From assembly GCA_020351995.1 (NCBI GenBank), contig CP070674.1:2180667-2244666 (forward strand): a stretch of DNA of 64,000 nt. The letters are read 5' to 3'. The DNA is from Candidatus Zixiibacteriota bacterium (GTDB lineage Bacteria > Zixibacteria > MSB-5A5 > GN15 > FEB-12). The translations under genes and the position numbers were made by a program. Under the pieces are notes generated by a model. That model did no database searches, was not told the DNA's origin, and was given only the letters and a program-made list of their open reading frames with translations. This document shows, one piece after another, positions 43,887-52,368 of the stretch. The stretch's first letter is position 1; each line of letters opens with the position of its first letter.

Positions 43887-44615
43887 CTAATTTCCTCCTC
43901 CCGGCAGTTTAACGATGTTGAGAAGTACGGCTATGGGCATCGAAGCGTAGCCAATGAAAATTACGATTGCGAAGAGATTGCTCAGAATTTTCAGCTTGGG
44001 CAAATACTTGTCATTGGCCCAGCCCATAGTCTGGAAAAACGATTCCGAGGCGTGGCTGAGATGGTAGGCCAGCAGAAACATCGCTATTAGATAGGCAATC
44101 GCGATAGCGTAGTTGCTGAATCCCGTTATAACCATCGAATACACGTCAACGCGACCCACGGAGTCCTTCAGCTGGGCGTACTCGGGGTTGGTCACGATGA
44201 GCGTAAAATGAAGCAGATGATACACCACGAAAGCGAAAATAAGCAGTCCTGTATATATCATCGTTCGCGACGAGAGAGATGCCTGAACGGTGTCTTCGCG
44301 ATGATAACCGATCGGACGCGCCCGTCGATTTTCTAACCACAAAACAACGCCTTTCCAGACATGTATCACCGCCAGAACTAACATAAACAGCCTGAATCCC
44401 CATTTGAGCCCGCCCAGTGACTGAAGCGTTTCCGCGTATTTGTTCAGTTGCTCCTGTCCGATAAATAACTGCAGATTTCCAATCAGGTGGACGATCAAAA
44501 ACCCAATGAGGCAGATGCCGGTGATTGCCATCAAGACTTTCTTGCCGACCGAGGCTGTCGTGAAACTAACCGAAGCTTGGCTGGTAGTCATTTGATTTAA
44601 TCCCACGGTACTCAT
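43887..44615 (-). CDS. sdhC: Succinate dehydrogenase cytochrome b558 membrane subunit
   Basis: This 242-residue membrane protein has five spans and histidines within or near them (FLIVHLIGNLQLF, LAVIHVWKGVVLW, VVYHLLHFTLI, LAYHLSHASESFFQ) that bind two hemes, as in single-subunit b558-type anchors. It passes electrons to menaquinone. A shorter start at 44591 (MTTSQASVSF) has a GGGA nearby and is possible. The order sdhC-sdhA-sdhB and the one-anchor layout are typical of Bacteroidetes, Chlorobi and relatives. Confidence 0.92.
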   Translation of the reverse strand: MSTVGLNQMTTSQASVSFTTASVGKKVLMAITGICLIGFLIVHLIGNLQLFIGQEQLNKYAETLQSLGGLKWGFRLFMLVLAVIHVWKGVVLWLENRRARPIGYHREDTVQASLSSRTMIYTGLLIFAFVVYHLLHFTLIVTNPEYAQLKDSVGRVDVYSMVITGFSNYAIAIAYLIAMFLLAYHLSHASESFFQTMGWANDKYLPKLKILSNLFAIVIFIGYASMPIAVLLNIVKLPGGGN

Positions 44616-44646
44616 TAAGATTGATTCTTTATTGGTTTAGGCAGCC

Positions 44647-44675
44647 AAAATACGAACACTTGCGGGACCGGTCAA
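44647..44675 (-). promoter_or_regulatory. Promoter of sdhCAB
   Basis: On the minus strand TTGACC (44675-44670), a 17-base spacer and TATTTT (44652-44647) precede the sdhC ATG by about 30 bases. Confidence 0.55.
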
Positions 44676-44762
44676 CGAAAAAAGCACGCTGCGTTTTAGA
44701 CTGGTTTTTTTTCGGGCGTTTCAACCGATGACGGGTATAACAGTGAGAACCCCAAATTACAT

Positions 44763-44791
44763 TTGACAATAACGGCACAGTTTGATATGTT
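44763..44791 (+). promoter_or_regulatory. Promoter of the secreted-protein gene at 44842
   Basis: TTGACA (44763-44768), a 17-base spacer and TATGTT (44786-44791) precede the ATG by 50 bases, with GGGAG in between. Confidence 0.6.
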
Positions 44792-44841
44792 TGGGTTTTA
44801 CTAACCGGAGAAGGTCAATACTATCTTTGAGGGAGATAACT

Positions 44842-45414
44842 ATGTTCAGATTTATGGTAGGCTTAATCGTTGTTCTGGCGCTGCTTATTGTGGCCGGCTC
44901 TGCCGCCGCGACTGAGGTGAGTGTGAAAATTTCCGGGCCGGGTGCTGTCAATGACAGTACGATCAAGGCCGGTGAACCGGTTTCATTCGACATATATATC
45001 GAGAATGACAGGAAATTCACCTGCTTTACTATGGGTTTTAAGATGATCTCGAAGGACATCAAAAAGGTCGTTCATGTCGCCGATACCACCGGTGGCTTGA
45101 ATGAGAGGGGCGATGTCAAAGGCTACAACGGGTGGCAGGACGCTTCGATATATGACCTGGGAGGCGTGTATGTAATTGAGGCCGACTGGGACGGTACGCT
45201 GCCGGAAGTGGTCGGATTCGGCGGCCTTTGCGCCTATAAGAAATATGAACCGCATGACCTGCAGAAGTGTCTTTCCTGGGACCTGCGTATAGAACAGCCA
45301 GGATCAATTACGGTTGACTCTTCATATTTCTCGCCCGGTGGTAAGTGGATCTTTGGCCAACCCGCCCATGAGCCCGCCTGGAAGGGACCTTATACTTTCC
45401 TGGTCGTGCAGTAG
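44842..45414 (+). CDS. Secreted protein with cohesin-like or Ig-like beta domain
   Basis: This 190-residue exported protein has a clear signal peptide (MFRFMVGLIVVLALLIVAGS, cut near SAAA). The mature part is a single beta-rich domain: 'VNDSTIKAGEPVSFDIYIEN' followed by FTCFTMGFKM resembles the opening of cohesin-type domains, in which a secreted protein bears an 'affirmative' hydrophobic face. The match is only suggestive. The ATG at 44842 follows GGGAG and fits the promoter; a longer in-frame start has no support. A strong terminator follows, so it is transcribed alone. It could pair with the dockerin on the M28 peptidase, but nothing here proves this. Confidence 0.65.
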   Translation: MFRFMVGLIVVLALLIVAGSAAATEVSVKISGPGAVNDSTIKAGEPVSFDIYIENDRKFTCFTMGFKMISKDIKKVVHVADTTGGLNERGDVKGYNGWQDASIYDLGGVYVIEADWDGTLPEVVGFGGLCAYKKYEPHDLQKCLSWDLRIEQPGSITVDSSYFSPGGKWIFGQPAHEPAWKGPYTFLVVQ

Positions 45415-45440
45415 CCGGAGAGGCTTTGTATTGAAAACGC

Positions 45441-45469
45441 AAGCCCGCCGTAAGGCGGGCTTTTTCTTT
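45441..45469 (+). terminator. Rho-independent terminator of the secreted-protein gene
   Basis: AAGCCCGCC (45441-45449) and GGCGGGCTT (45454-45462) form a perfect nine-base stem with a GTAA loop and a T-rich tail. Confidence 0.92.
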
Positions 45470-45599
45470 GCACTTCACCACCCCGATTGCCTTAAATGCT
45501 AACTCAATTCGCTAAGCCTTTAAGGTCACTCAGCGTGATAATCTTTTTCGACAGCCGGCGGGCAATCACAGCATCCGCCGCGCCCGTAAGGAACTTGGT

Positions 45600-47090
45600 C
45601 TACTTCAGGAAGATCAGTTTGATAATCTGCGAAGAATTGTCCGACTGCAGTTTGGCGAAATAAACGCCCGATGACTGCATAATACCGTTGACATCAGCCC
45701 CGTTCCAGTAAGCGTAGTAGGTTCCCGGTGAGAAAATTCCTTCGGCCAGTTGTGTAACTTCCTGGCCCAATATATTATAAATCTTTAACGTCAAATACTG
45801 AGCTTCTTCAGTCTCAAAGGACAGACGGGTTTCCCCGTTGAATGGATTCGGGTAGTTTTGTTGAAGCGTAAACGTCTGGGGCGCCGACTCATCCGATGTC
45901 GTCAGAGGTCTCCGTCTGAAAATATCAAACCGGTAGATAAAAACACTGTCAGCCACCCGCCCGACGAGATTCAGGGTCGATGGATTAGAATACGTTTCGA
46001 AGAAACTTGTCGCCTCGAGGTTGCGACCCAATTCCAGCGAATCGATAATTTCTCCGTTTTCGAAATCTATCAAGAATACCCGGTTGTTCTCGACCATTCC
46101 CACCACAAGGCCCATGTCCCGATAAACGTGGCGCAGGTCGATGACAATATCCTCGATATCCCACAGTCGCGTTGCCGCCTCTCCGGCGAAGCTGTAGCAA
46201 ACTACTTCGGGGATCATGCCGGACAGAATCTGCTCAAGGTCTTCCGACACCCCGCTGAATATGACTTCATCAAGCCCGTCGGATCGGTCGAAGTTGCCGA
46301 CCAGGGCACCGCGTGAGAAGCCTTGCGGCGTGGTGACCTCGGTCATTCGGATTTCCATCGAATCCTGAACCGCCACTGTGGTCAGGGACATCTGAGCGAT
46401 AGCCGACCGATCACCGGATTGGCGGAAGTCATAGCCGTATTCATAGTTGGTGTATCCGAAATACTCGTGCTGGTCGTCGCCAAAGAAATCGCCGCTCCAC
46501 ATCGATGTTACTGGTCCCCGGTAAAGTTCGTCGCGAAGGTCGCGACTATACAGGATGGTTGTGGAATAGGCCTCGGTCGAGGATCCAAAGCCGGGCAGGT
46601 CCTCCCGGTAGCGCAACGAGGCTTCAAACCATACTCCCCTGGCTCCTTCGAAGCGAATATCCTGGTGAACGATCGCGTCGAATGCGCCATAACCGCTGAA
46701 ACAATTGGTGGCGAAATCGGTCACGTTTACTTCGTCCGAGCCGACTGATACGAGAGAAATCCCCGGTAGCTGATTGGGAAGAGTGACAAGGCAGTATATG
46801 TTGAGCGTTTTGCTTTCGGTATCGCGGTAATGGATAGTCTTTACCGGCACTCCGAGCAGATCTACCGCTACCAGCGTATCCACACCAAATTCATCTACAA
46901 TCAGCCGGCGCTCCGCCTGATCGGAGTAAATAAACCCGGTATGCTGTCCTTTGACATCCACTATCGGATCAATGAACGCATAATTCTCCGCACCGCGTGT
47001 CTGTTCGGCATACGAAATCTCGAACGGGGCGGCCCCGATGGTGGAAAAGGATAGCAATGTGAGAAGGAATACCGTTAGCAATTTTGCCAT
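45600..47090 (-). CDS. Secreted protein with C-terminal type IX-type sorting domain
   Basis: This 496-residue exported protein begins with a signal peptide (MAKLLTVFLLTLLSFSTIGA). Residues about 25-400 are beta-rich and unrecognised, with several Asp-rich strands as in propeller-like folds. The last 80 residues are a textbook type IX/Por sorting-like domain: 'TLQQNYPNPFNGETRLSFE', LTLKIYNILGQEVTQL, 'GTYYAYWNGADVNGIMQSSG', VYFAKLQ and a basic end (IIKLIFLK). It is therefore likely cargo of the PorU/PorV-like system at 52-59 kb. Its function is unknown. Confidence 0.87.
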   Translation of the reverse strand: MAKLLTVFLLTLLSFSTIGAAPFEISYAEQTRGAENYAFIDPIVDVKGQHTGFIYSDQAERRLIVDEFGVDTLVAVDLLGVPVKTIHYRDTESKTLNIYCLVTLPNQLPGISLVSVGSDEVNVTDFATNCFSGYGAFDAIVHQDIRFEGARGVWFEASLRYREDLPGFGSSTEAYSTTILYSRDLRDELYRGPVTSMWSGDFFGDDQHEYFGYTNYEYGYDFRQSGDRSAIAQMSLTTVAVQDSMEIRMTEVTTPQGFSRGALVGNFDRSDGLDEVIFSGVSEDLEQILSGMIPEVVCYSFAGEAATRLWDIEDIVIDLRHVYRDMGLVVGMVENNRVFLIDFENGEIIDSLELGRNLEATSFFETYSNPSTLNLVGRVADSVFIYRFDIFRRRPLTTSDESAPQTFTLQQNYPNPFNGETRLSFETEEAQYLTLKIYNILGQEVTQLAEGIFSPGTYYAYWNGADVNGIMQSSGVYFAKLQSDNSSQIIKLIFLK

Positions 47091-47113
47091 AGGCGACCCT
47101 TATATTTCAATTC

Positions 47114-47142
47114 TATATAAAATACGCCGGTAGTCCTGTAAA
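47114..47142 (-). promoter_or_regulatory. Promoter of the type IX-like cargo gene
   Basis: On the minus strand TTTACA (47142-47137), a 17-base spacer and TATATA (47119-47114) precede the ATG by about 23 bases, with AAGGG close to the start. Confidence 0.55.
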
Positions 47143-47278
47143 GTTTTAACACTAAATCATTCTCATATAGTTTCTGCGAAAATGTAAGCCGTTGCGAGGC
47201 AAGCAGATAAACTTTTCCACTGTGATAAATACTGGTAGGACGGGTCCGACCCACAACCTGCTACGAGCAAAACCGAAC

Positions 47279-47896
47279 TCAGCGCACTCTGAAAATCGCG
47301 AAGTCATCAACAACGATGCAACTGGGGCGTTCGGGAAATGTCTGAAACCATATCTCCAGATAGTCGATAGTATAGGTCGATGCGGCCTCAAATCTAAACC
47401 GTGCCTTTCGCCAGTCTGGCGTTATCTCATAGATGGAAAACGGAAAATCGCCGAAGTCGGTATACGCCCAGACAGAAACGAGCGCCGCGGGATCCTCTCC
47501 ATCCGGGTTGTCTTGCCGGGTCCAAAAACTAAACTCATAAGTGGTACCTTCTTGAAGATAGATGTCGTAACAAAATGTTCTCAAAATCCCGAAATCTACA
47601 GTTCCCACCGGGACTTCATACCGAAGGCACTTGAGTCCATCGTGCGGGTTGTCTTCAGAGATAGAAAGGTACGGGATTCCCCAGATCGCTTCCCAGTGGG
47701 TCCAGTTCTCCTCGAAGCCTCCGTTGAGGATGAGGTTCTGCGCGCGGCCGGGATTCAGCGGTTTGGCCGGGGATCTTATGGCCGGCGAAGCATGGTCGGG
47801 AGACATCGGGTCATTGCCTGAACAACTCAGGCCGAACAGCAGCACGGCCGCACACAGCAGCAGACTGCCCGCTGTGGTTTTACTTACCGGTCGCAT
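47279..47896 (-). CDS. Lipoprotein with carbohydrate-binding-like (CBM4/9-type) domain
   Basis: This 205-residue lipoprotein has the lipobox FGLSC (Cys25) after a hydrophobic signal. The mature domain starts 'NLILNGGFEENWTHWE', the common opening of galactose-binding-like jelly rolls such as CBM4/CBM9/CBM22, and continues with 'HDGLKCLRYEVP', 'GTTYEFSFWTRQDN' and the closing 'PSCIVVDDFAIFRV', all typical of that fold. It probably binds a polysaccharide or glycan at the cell surface; the ligand is unknown. AGGAGG precedes the ATG. No enzyme domain is attached, so it would act as a surface binding protein. Confidence 0.78.
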   Translation of the reverse strand: MRPVSKTTAGSLLLCAAVLLFGLSCSGNDPMSPDHASPAIRSPAKPLNPGRAQNLILNGGFEENWTHWEAIWGIPYLSISEDNPHDGLKCLRYEVPVGTVDFGILRTFCYDIYLQEGTTYEFSFWTRQDNPDGEDPAALVSVWAYTDFGDFPFSIYEITPDWRKARFRFEAASTYTIDYLEIWFQTFPERPSCIVVDDFAIFRVR

Positions 47897-48208
47897 AGCA
47901 AACCTCCTCTAAAGAAAATTATAGGCCGAGGGTCGGCGGTGAGGATAATTGCCAACTCTGAGTGAACGATCGTTGAGGCGGAGAATGATCATGCTGAAGG
48001 AGCAAGCTGATAATTCAATATACCCCCCGCTCTCTGTTGTGTCAAGCTACGCACCATTCATTCCAACTCTGCGCTAACCCTTATGTCTCAAAAGGCCATC
48101 GAAGACATCCCACAATTCGGTTGCCAAGTACCGCGCCATATGTTACCTTCGGTGGACTTGAATGGCGGAAATTCTTCAATTTGAATATAAAGAAAGGAAC
48201 ACACCGAA
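47897..48208. other. Intergenic region, 312 bases
   Basis: This lies between two divergent lipoprotein genes. It holds the AGGAGG of the minus-strand gene and a TATAAT on the minus strand (47923-47918) without a clear -35 box. On the plus side AAAGGA lies before the GTG at 48209. I see no RNA gene or repeat. Confidence 0.5.
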
Positions 48209-48811
48209 GTGCGTAAGCCCAACACAAACATAGTCTTAGCGGCGACCCTGCTGTCCCTTGCGATTACTCTGCTCATCGGGTGCTCCGGTGAACAGCAGGT
48301 CAATGAAGTTCTCGACAATGCCATGACCCTCGCTCAACAGGGCGATAAAACCCTCGTTGAACTTGACTGGAGTGGCTACGTAAGTATGGTCCATCCCGAT
48401 GATCTGGCCCGCTTCAAATCATCGCTGCTTCTGGAATTCGAGCGTCTAACCATGATACGCAAAGCGGACTCAATAACCATTTTCGACCAGACTTACAGTA
48501 TCCAGGATCTGCGTAGCAAAACGCCCGAAGAATTCTTCATCAACATAATGACCCTCATATTTCGCATCTCGCCCGAACTGGACAACAGCTTCAAGAATAT
48601 GAAAAACAAGTTCATCGGCGCGGTGGTCGAGAACGACAGCCTGATTCATGTCGTCGCCAACACCAAGATGCTTCTGGGCACCAAGCAGGTCGATGAAATG
48701 GATATCATCTCGGTTCGTAAGTTCGAGGACGAGTGGAAACTGCGGCTATCTACCAAGGTCCAGGGCATCGCGCTGATGCTGCAGCAAAGCCTGCAAATGC
48801 AGCAAAGATAG
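48209..48811 (+). CDS. Lipoprotein of unknown function
   Basis: This 200-residue protein starts with GTG after AAAGGA. The signal 'NIVLAATLLSLAITLLIGC' ends in lipobox LIGC. The mature part is helical with a long amphipathic region (about 90-140) and a 'FEDEWKLRLS' strand near the end, resembling small periplasmic proteins with a cystatin- or NTF2-like fold ('WSGYVSMVHPDDLARFK', 'ENDSLIHVVANTK'). The fold idea is weak. It lies upstream of the asparaginase gene by about 30 bases and may share its transcript. Confidence 0.72.
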   Translation: MRKPNTNIVLAATLLSLAITLLIGCSGEQQVNEVLDNAMTLAQQGDKTLVELDWSGYVSMVHPDDLARFKSSLLLEFERLTMIRKADSITIFDQTYSIQDLRSKTPEEFFINIMTLIFRISPELDNSFKNMKNKFIGAVVENDSLIHVVANTKMLLGTKQVDEMDIISVRKFEDEWKLRLSTKVQGIALMLQQSLQMQQR

Positions 48812-48841
48812 CTAACTCAACCGGGGTCGGTGGCAACGATC

Positions 48842-49849
48842 ATGGAATTAGCGGCAAGGGTTTACCGCGGCAAGGCCATTGAGGCCATCCATTACGCCTC
48901 GATAGCGGTTGTGAACGAACACGGCGAGCTGACGCACTACCTCGGCGACCCGGGAATAGTGTTCATGACACGTTCGGCTATCAAACCGTTTCAACTCCTG
49001 CCGCTGATTCTGACCGGGGCTGCCGACAGGTTTGGTTTTACGCCCGAGCAGTTGTCTATAATGTGCGGCTCACACGCTGGCACCGACCGGCATCGGGATA
49101 TGGTGCTCTCCAACCTGAGGCAGGCTGGCAACGGCCCCGAGCATCTTCTATGCGGTTCGCATCGCCCAATATGGATGGAAGTGGACAACGTTTTCCCGAA
49201 AAAAGGCGAGGAGGAAGACCCGGCCAGACATAATTGCTCCGGCAAACACACCGGTTTTCTGGCGCTGGCGCGGCACTTAGGCGTTCCTGTGGAAGATTAC
49301 TTGAGCCCCGATAGTCAGGGACAGAAACTTGTGAAGGAAACGCTCTCGTCATATTGCGAATATGAAGCCGAGGCCATGCCGTGCGGCGTCGATGGATGTT
49401 CAGCACCCAACTATCCGCTGCCCCTCAGGAATCTGGCACTGGGCTTTATGAAACTGGCCCGCGGTTACGGTGACACCCCGGAAATGAAGGTGGCCGTCAG
49501 GCGCGTTAAGGACGCGATGACGTCATACCCGTTTATGGTCTCGGGCGAAAAGCGGTTTGACTACGACATCAAGCGGTCATTTCCGGGCAATGCCGTGAGC
49601 AAGATCGGCGGCGAAGCTATCCAGGGAATAGGTTTCTCGGATCCATTGGTAGGGATTGCGGCGAAGGTTTCCGATGGCAACTTCCGGGCACTGGAGCCGA
49701 TCGTCATCGAAACCCTCAAGCAGTTGCGGATAATCGACCGAATTGACAACTACCCGGCCCTGAAGCGATATGAACAGCCCCCGGTGAGGAACAATCGCGA
49801 TATTGTCACCGGCAGTGTCGTGGTCGACTTTAAGTTGAAAAAGTGTTGA
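48842..49849 (+). CDS. Asparaginase, AnsA/Rhizobium-type (PF06089 family)
   Basis: This 335-residue enzyme belongs to the asparaginase family first known from Rhizobium etli, unrelated to E. coli types I and II; it hydrolyses asparagine to aspartate and ammonia. The family's Ser-x-x-Lys pair is Ser45 and Lys48 in RSAIKPFQ. The zinc-site residues reported for the family, Cys-x-x-Lys in HNCSGKHTGF and a Cys in PCGVDGCSAPNY, are present, as is 'MCGSHAGTDRH'. An in-frame GTG at 48830 is an alternative start; neither has a clear ribosome-binding site. No signal peptide is seen, so it is cytosolic. Confidence 0.88.
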   Translation: MELAARVYRGKAIEAIHYASIAVVNEHGELTHYLGDPGIVFMTRSAIKPFQLLPLILTGAADRFGFTPEQLSIMCGSHAGTDRHRDMVLSNLRQAGNGPEHLLCGSHRPIWMEVDNVFPKKGEEEDPARHNCSGKHTGFLALARHLGVPVEDYLSPDSQGQKLVKETLSSYCEYEAEAMPCGVDGCSAPNYPLPLRNLALGFMKLARGYGDTPEMKVAVRRVKDAMTSYPFMVSGEKRFDYDIKRSFPGNAVSKIGGEAIQGIGFSDPLVGIAAKVSDGNFRALEPIVIETLKQLRIIDRIDNYPALKRYEQPPVRNNRDIVTGSVVVDFKLKKC

Positions 49850-49862
49850 AATGTATTATATT
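49835..49862 (+). promoter_or_regulatory. Candidate promoter for the leader ORF and lyase gene
   Basis: TTGAAA (49835-49840), 16 bases and TATATT (49857-49862) lie at the end of the asparaginase gene. The same boxes with the same spacing occur before the threonine aldolase gene. Transcription would start at about 49869. Confidence 0.5.
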
Positions 49863-49868
49863 AATGTG

Positions 49869-49931
49869 ATGGAGCACGTCACTCATTTAGGATTGGAGTA
49901 TCACCGCTTACGGGTGAAGAATGTCACGTAA
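49869..49931 (+). CDS. Possible 20-residue leader peptide upstream of the lyase gene
   Basis: A short ORF (MEHVTHLGLE, then YHRLRVKNVT) starts at the predicted transcription start and ends 55 bases before the lyase GTG. It holds one Tyr (position 11). The arrangement recalls the TnaC leader before tryptophanase, although Trp and the key Pro of TnaC are absent. It has no ribosome-binding site and would be leaderless. It may be chance. Confidence 0.3.
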   Translation: MEHVTHLGLEYHRLRVKNVT

Positions 49932-49986
49932 TACTGCCTCTCTTGTTAGTTGATGTAAGGAGTTAACGCTAAACAAGGAGGTAGAG

Positions 49987-51393
49987 GTGACCAAGCCCCG
50001 CCAGCCCGCAGAACCCTTTCGAATCAAATCAGTCGAGCCAATTCAGTTGCTCGATAGAGCGACCCGCGAAAAGAAAATTGTCGAGGCCCACTATAACATT
50101 TTCAGAATAGACGCCGCCGATATCTACATTGACTTGCTCACTGATTCGGGTACGTCGGCCATGTCCAATCGGCAGTGGGCGGCTTTGATGATGGGCGATG
50201 AATCCTACGCCGGGGCTAAATCGTTCCGAAATTTCGAAAAGGTTGTCAGGGATATCTTCCGCAAAGAATACGTCATTCCCTGCCACCAGGGCCGCTCGGG
50301 CGAGAACCTTATATTCAGCACAATCCTCAAACCCGGTCAGTATGTTCTGAACAACACTCACTTTGACACCACCCGCGGTAACACCCAGCATAAGGGCGGT
50401 ATTGCTGTTGATCTGCCCTGCGCGGAGTCGGATGCCCCGGTACCTCTGCCGTTTAAGGGGGATATGGACACCGAGAAGCTAGAACACTTTATAGACGAGC
50501 ACGGGACGGACGAAATCGCCATGGTGATTATGACGATCACCAACAACTCCGTCGGTGGCCAACCGGTGTCGATGAAAAATATTAAGGCGGTATCATCGAT
50601 CTGCAAAAAGCACGGTCTGCCGTTCTTTTTCGACTGTGCCCGCTTCGCCGAGAACTGCTATTTCATCCGTCGCGACGAACCCGGTTACGAGAACAAGAGC
50701 ATTCGCAAGATTGCGGCCGAGATGTTCGATGCCTGCGATGGAGTAATGATGTCAGCGAAGAAAGACGGCTTGGCCAATATCGGAGGATTTATAGCCCTCA
50801 ACGACGGCGAACTTTACCAGAAGTTGACTGACCTGATGATTCTTATCGAAGGTTTCCCGACTTATGGCGGACTGGCCGGTCGCGATCTGGAGGTGCTGGC
50901 CGTAGGCCTTCAGGAAGTTATGGATCTGGAATATCTTAAGAATCGGGTAGGGCAGATCAAGTATTTCGGAGAAGTGCTCAAACAGGCCGGAATGCCAATA
51001 GTGGAACCGACAGGAGGCCACGCAGTATTTGTTGATGCCGGACAGTTTTTGTCGCATATTCCTACTAAGCAGTTTCCGGGCCAGTCGTTGGCCGTGGCTT
51101 TTTACGTGGAAGGTGGTATTCGCGCCGTCGAGATTGGATCGCTGATGTTTGGCGGAACCGACCCGGTGACCGGAGAGAAGCTTTCGGCGCCACGGGAACT
51201 GGTGCGCTTGGCGGTTCCGAGGCGGGTTTATACAAACTCGCATCTTGATTACATCGGAGACGTCGCGAAGATAATAACGGGGCGCAGGGAAGCGTTGAAA
51301 GGATATAAGATAACTTATCAGTCGCGTTTCCTGCGTCATTTCACATGCAAGTTAGAGTCTATCTCAACTCGGAACGTGGAGGTCGGTTCATAA
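49987..51393 (+). CDS. Tyrosine phenol-lyase/tryptophanase family PLP enzyme, closer to tyrosine phenol-lyase
   Basis: This 468-residue enzyme splits an aromatic amino acid to pyruvate, ammonia and phenol or indole. The PLP lysine is Lys259 in MSAKKDGLANIGG; PLP contacts include 'FFDCARFAENCYFI' and 'TNNSVGGQPVSM', and 'LRHFTCKLE' is the conserved end. Several stretches agree better with tyrosine phenol-lyase than tryptophanase as I recall them: NIGG after the PLP lysine, TYGGLAGRD, PTGGHAVFVDAG and RRVYTNSHLDYI. Substrate choice cannot be settled by eye. The GTG start follows AGGAGG. A possible leader ORF lies upstream. It follows the asparaginase gene, suggesting amino-acid catabolism. Confidence 0.85.
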   Translation: MTKPRQPAEPFRIKSVEPIQLLDRATREKKIVEAHYNIFRIDAADIYIDLLTDSGTSAMSNRQWAALMMGDESYAGAKSFRNFEKVVRDIFRKEYVIPCHQGRSGENLIFSTILKPGQYVLNNTHFDTTRGNTQHKGGIAVDLPCAESDAPVPLPFKGDMDTEKLEHFIDEHGTDEIAMVIMTITNNSVGGQPVSMKNIKAVSSICKKHGLPFFFDCARFAENCYFIRRDEPGYENKSIRKIAAEMFDACDGVMMSAKKDGLANIGGFIALNDGELYQKLTDLMILIEGFPTYGGLAGRDLEVLAVGLQEVMDLEYLKNRVGQIKYFGEVLKQAGMPIVEPTGGHAVFVDAGQFLSHIPTKQFPGQSLAVAFYVEGGIRAVEIGSLMFGGTDPVTGEKLSAPRELVRLAVPRRVYTNSHLDYIGDVAKIITGRREALKGYKITYQSRFLRHFTCKLESISTRNVEVGS

Positions 51394-51407
51394 AGCGGTA
51401 TCGTAAG

Positions 51408-51998
51408 ATGCCCCGGATCTTATCCGTTCTCATTCCCGCTGTCGTATTGTGCTTGGCTGTTTCCGGCTGTGTTAAGGTTGACGTCTCTACTGACCTGACA
51501 GATGAAGAGAAAGTAGAGATATCGAAACAGACCGCTGCCCGGATCCGTGCCGAATGGGCGAAAGAAATTCGGTATGCCTCGCCGGTGCAGAGGGTCAGGC
51601 TCCTGCATTCAATGTGGCTGGCGGTCACTACCAGCTATATAAATCTGGGTCGTGAAACGGTGGCCAAATGGCGATATCTGGAAAGTATCAGTGATGTGCC
51701 GGTCTGCGCCTCCGAGGTGAAAAAAATGCTTGACCGGTGGATGCTGACCGAAGAGCCTGTTTTTTCGGCCTATGAGGACAATATCACGTTCACTCTCGAA
51801 GAAATCGAATCGTCGCATTACTTCGAGAAGGACTTTCTCGAGACGATCAGCCTTCTGGGCAAGCACTATAATAAGGTCTGTGAGATAGCGTTCAATCCAA
51901 GCGGCTCACCCAAAGATTTTGAATACGCCCTCGAGCTGCTCGAGTTTGAGACGTCAAAGGTCAGCGACAGAGTAAAGGAGGCTATGACAGCCCTGTGA
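51408..51998 (+). CDS. Lipoprotein of unknown function
   Basis: This 196-residue protein has a lipoprotein signal (MPRILSVLIPAVVLCLAVSGC). An in-frame ATG at 51345 lies inside the lyase gene and would put a charged extension before the signal, so 51408 is preferred. The mature part is mostly helical ('DEEKVEISKQTAARIRAEWA', 'SHYFEKDFLETISLLGKHYN') with no recognised family. It starts 15 bases after the lyase stop and may be co-transcribed with it. Confidence 0.65.
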   Translation: MPRILSVLIPAVVLCLAVSGCVKVDVSTDLTDEEKVEISKQTAARIRAEWAKEIRYASPVQRVRLLHSMWLAVTTSYINLGRETVAKWRYLESISDVPVCASEVKKMLDRWMLTEEPVFSAYEDNITFTLEEIESSHYFEKDFLETISLLGKHYNKVCEIAFNPSGSPKDFEYALELLEFETSKVSDRVKEAMTAL

Positions 51999-52368
51999 AG
52001 GGTCCTGATGGAGAACGGCTATCGAATATATTTTGTTTTATTTATTAAATCTATTTCAGCATGAATGCTGATGGTGTTGATCCAGGGAAGCTATAGGAAT
52101 TCGCCAGGATTTCTACACGTACGCACAAAGGATTGTGTTTCAATGGCTTAGTTGCAGATTCGAAGCGGCGGCCCGGCTCTTGGCCAATAAATTGCTGATG
52201 AAAGACGTTGAGATCAGGTTCCCGAAAATGCCGGCAAACCGTTTGAGCCCTTGACTTTTTCGATGGAACCTCTTTATTAGTAAGGTTTAGAATTCCAGAG
52301 GAGATAATCTTATAGCTTCACAGTTAAAGATTTAAGTGGTTCTGAGATAGAAGGCTTTAATAAGGTCG
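51999..52368. other. Intergenic region, 370 bases, upstream of the type IX-like island
   Basis: I see no gene. It contains a six-base palindrome CAGCAT-GA-ATGCTG (about 52058-52071) and a promoter-like TTGACT (52251-52256) with TATTAG (52275-52280, 18 bases apart) that would drive porU with a leader of about 80 bases. The 5' half is AT-rich. Confidence 0.45.

Noticed and set aside
52140-52200. Possible tRNA T-loop (GATTCGAAGC) in the gap before porU
   Set aside because: No matching acceptor stem, anticodon arm or CCA-like end could be found around it.
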